From the NCBI RefSeq assembly GCF_012275375.1, contig NZ_JAAZQJ010000009.1, forward strand, positions 124,001-188,000: a stretch of DNA of 64,000 nucleotides, in the 5' to 3' direction. Positions 62,723 to 64,000 of this stretch are shown piece by piece. The notes under the pieces are model-generated. The model was not told where the DNA came from. It searched no databases and was given only the letters and a program-made list of their open reading frames with translations. This DNA is from Dyella sp. SG609. GTDB taxonomy: Bacteria; Pseudomonadota; Gammaproteobacteria; Xanthomonadales; Rhodanobacteraceae. How positions within the stretch are numbered: the stretch's first letter is position 1; each line of letters begins with the position of its first letter. The position numbers and the translations under genes are program-made.

Positions 62723-64000
62723 CGGCGCCGCTTCCGCCAAGCCGCACAGCCTGCGCGACCGCCTGCTGGTCCTGGCGGCGGTGTGCCTGGCCGGCCTGGG
62801 CATGCCGCTGAGCTTTACCGGCCCGGCCATTGCGCTGCCGGCGATCGGACAGGCGCTGGGCAGCGACCCGCGCCTGCTGTCGTGGGCGGTGAATGCCTTC
62901 ATCCTCGCCTTCGGCGGCAGCGTGATGGCGGCCGGCGCCCTGGCCGACCAGTACGGGCGCAAGCGCATCTTCACGCTCGGCATCGGCTTGTTCACCGGCT
63001 TGTCGGTGCTGCTCGCGCTGTCGCGCAACCTGTGCTGGCTGGATCTGGGCCGCGCCGCGCAGGGCATCGCGGCGGCGCTCACCATGTCGGCCGGCGCGGC
63101 GTCGCTGGCGCAGGAGTTCGAAGGCCATGCGCGCACGCGGGCGTACAGCCTGCTCGGCACCACGTTCGGCCTGGGCCTGGCCTTCGGGCCGCTGTTGTCG
63201 GCGTGGCTGATCGACTCCCTGGGCTGGCGCGCGGTGTTCCTGTCCACCGCGGCCATCGGCGTCCTGGTGCTGCTGGTCGGCGTGCCGCGCATGCGCGAAA
63301 CCCGCGACCCCGGTGCGCAAGGGCTGGACCTGCCGGGCAGCCTGAGCTTTACCGCGGCGCTGGTGCTGCTCACCTTCGGCATCATCGAAGCGCCGCGCCA
63401 TGCGAACGGCTATCTGCCGCTGCTGCTGGTGGGCGCGGCGGCCGCCATGCTCGCGCTGTTCGTCTACGTGGAACGCCGCGTGCCGCGGCCGATGCTGGAC
63501 CTGTCGCTGTTCCGCAACCCGCGCTTCCTCGGCGCGCAGGCGCTGCCGCTGGCCACGGCGCTGTGCTACGTGGTGCTGCTGATCTTCCTGCCGCTGCGTT
63601 TCGTCGGCGTGGAAGGGCGCAGCGAAGTGGCGGCCGGCCTGCTGATGATCCCGTTGTCGGTGCCGATGCTGGTGGTGCCGTTCGCCGGTGCGCTGCTGAC
63701 GCGCTGGCTTTCGGCAGGCCTGCTCTCCGCGCTGGGCCTGGGCCTCGCCGCCGCCGGCCTGTTCTGGTTGCGTACGGCCGCCGTGCCCGGTGCGGATTGG
63801 CATGCGCTGCTGTGGCCGCTGCTGCTGATCGGCGCCGGCTCCGGCCTGCCCTGGGGCTTGATGGACGATCTCGCGGTGAGCGTGGTGCCGAAGGAGCGCG
63901 CCGGCATGGCCACCGGTTTCTTCACCACCACGCGCGTGGCGGGCGAGGCGATCGCGATGGCGGCGGTGGGCACGGCGCTGACGGGCCTGATCGAAACGCA
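62715..64000 (+). CDS. MFS efflux transporter, DHA2-like, 3' end outside window
   Basis: About 428 residues of a drug:H+ antiporter-like membrane protein, open at the right edge. LSWAVNAFILAFGGSVMAAGALADQYGRKRIF is the first-loop signature region, with GRKR motif A. The number of hydrophobic segments already seen (about 12-13) and the long central helices suggest the 14-helix DHA2 type. It is coupled to the short-chain dehydrogenase and, through it, to the TetR operator. Confidence 0.9.
   Translation, partial: MPDGAASAKPHSLRDRLLVLAAVCLAGLGMPLSFTGPAIALPAIGQALGSDPRLLSWAVNAFILAFGGSVMAAGALADQYGRKRIFTLGIGLFTGLSVLLALSRNLCWLDLGRAAQGIAAALTMSAGAASLAQEFEGHARTRAYSLLGTTFGLGLAFGPLLSAWLIDSLGWRAVFLSTAAIGVLVLLVGVPRMRETRDPGAQGLDLPGSLSFTAALVLLTFGIIEAPRHANGYLPLLLVGAAAAMLALFVYVERRVPRPMLDLSLFRNPRFLGAQALPLATALCYVVLLIFLPLRFVGVEGRSEVAAGLLMIPLSVPMLVVPFAGALLTRWLSAGLLSALGLGLAAAGLFWLRTAAVPGADWHALLWPLLLIGAGSGLPWGLMDDLAVSVVPKERAGMATGFFTTTRVAGEAIAMAAVGTALTGLIET

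Overview
The window looks like a chromosomal segment of a high-GC gammaproteobacterium of the Xanthomonadales/Lysobacterales, most like Rhodanobacteraceae (Dyella, Frateuria, Luteibacter or Rhodanobacter type). This is inferred from five large TonB-dependent receptors in 64 kb, a nagP/nagX/nagB-II style N-acetylglucosamine cluster, tightly packed ATGA-coupled operons with C-ending codons, and several dispersed palindromic repeats. I see no rRNA, tRNA, IS, prophage or CRISPR.

Layout. 1-11.8 kb is a phosphate-ester scavenging and outer-membrane import region: two paralogous TonB-dependent receptors (one cut by the left edge), a nucleotide pyrophosphatase/phosphodiesterase, a GlpQ-type glycerophosphodiesterase, an AraC regulator, a DUF1501 protein, two small ORFs and a lipoprotein alkaline phosphatase. 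11.8-12.6 kb is gene-free and holds two oppositely oriented copies of a ~330-bp repeat around a third palindromic repeat. 12.6-25.3 kb is an N-acetylglucosamine/chitooligosaccharide regulon: nagX, GH20 hexosaminidase, TonB receptor and kinase on the minus strand; nagP permease, LacI repressor, SIS deaminase and nagA on the plus strand. Both divergent promoters carry an identical palindrome at the -35. 25.5-32.3 kb holds a second phosphodiesterase, an LTA-synthase-like sulfatase, a CpdB-type nucleotidase and a DUF2501 protein.

32.4-49.3 kb is the core of the window: a continuous amino-acid block. A threonine attenuator leader precedes a stand-alone ThrA-type homoserine dehydrogenase, thrB and thrC. 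An ilv/leu attenuator leader precedes leuA-ilvE-leuC-leuD-leuB-ilvD-ilvC-ilvG-ilvM-ilvA. Together these take aspartate semialdehyde to threonine, threonine to isoleucine, and pyruvate to valine and leucine. Both leader peptides begin exactly 8 nt after the last base of a sigma70 -10 box, so both may be translated from leaderless mRNAs.

49.4-59.2 kb has a secreted subtilase-fold peptidase with Glu where His is expected, an ECF sigma/FecR/STN-TonB receptor signalling set and a further TonB receptor. 59.2-64 kb has a FosX-like VOC protein, ubiA, the third copy of the 330-bp repeat, and a TetR/short-chain dehydrogenase/MFS efflux module cut by the right edge.

All functional names rest on motif recognition by eye. 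No homology search was run.
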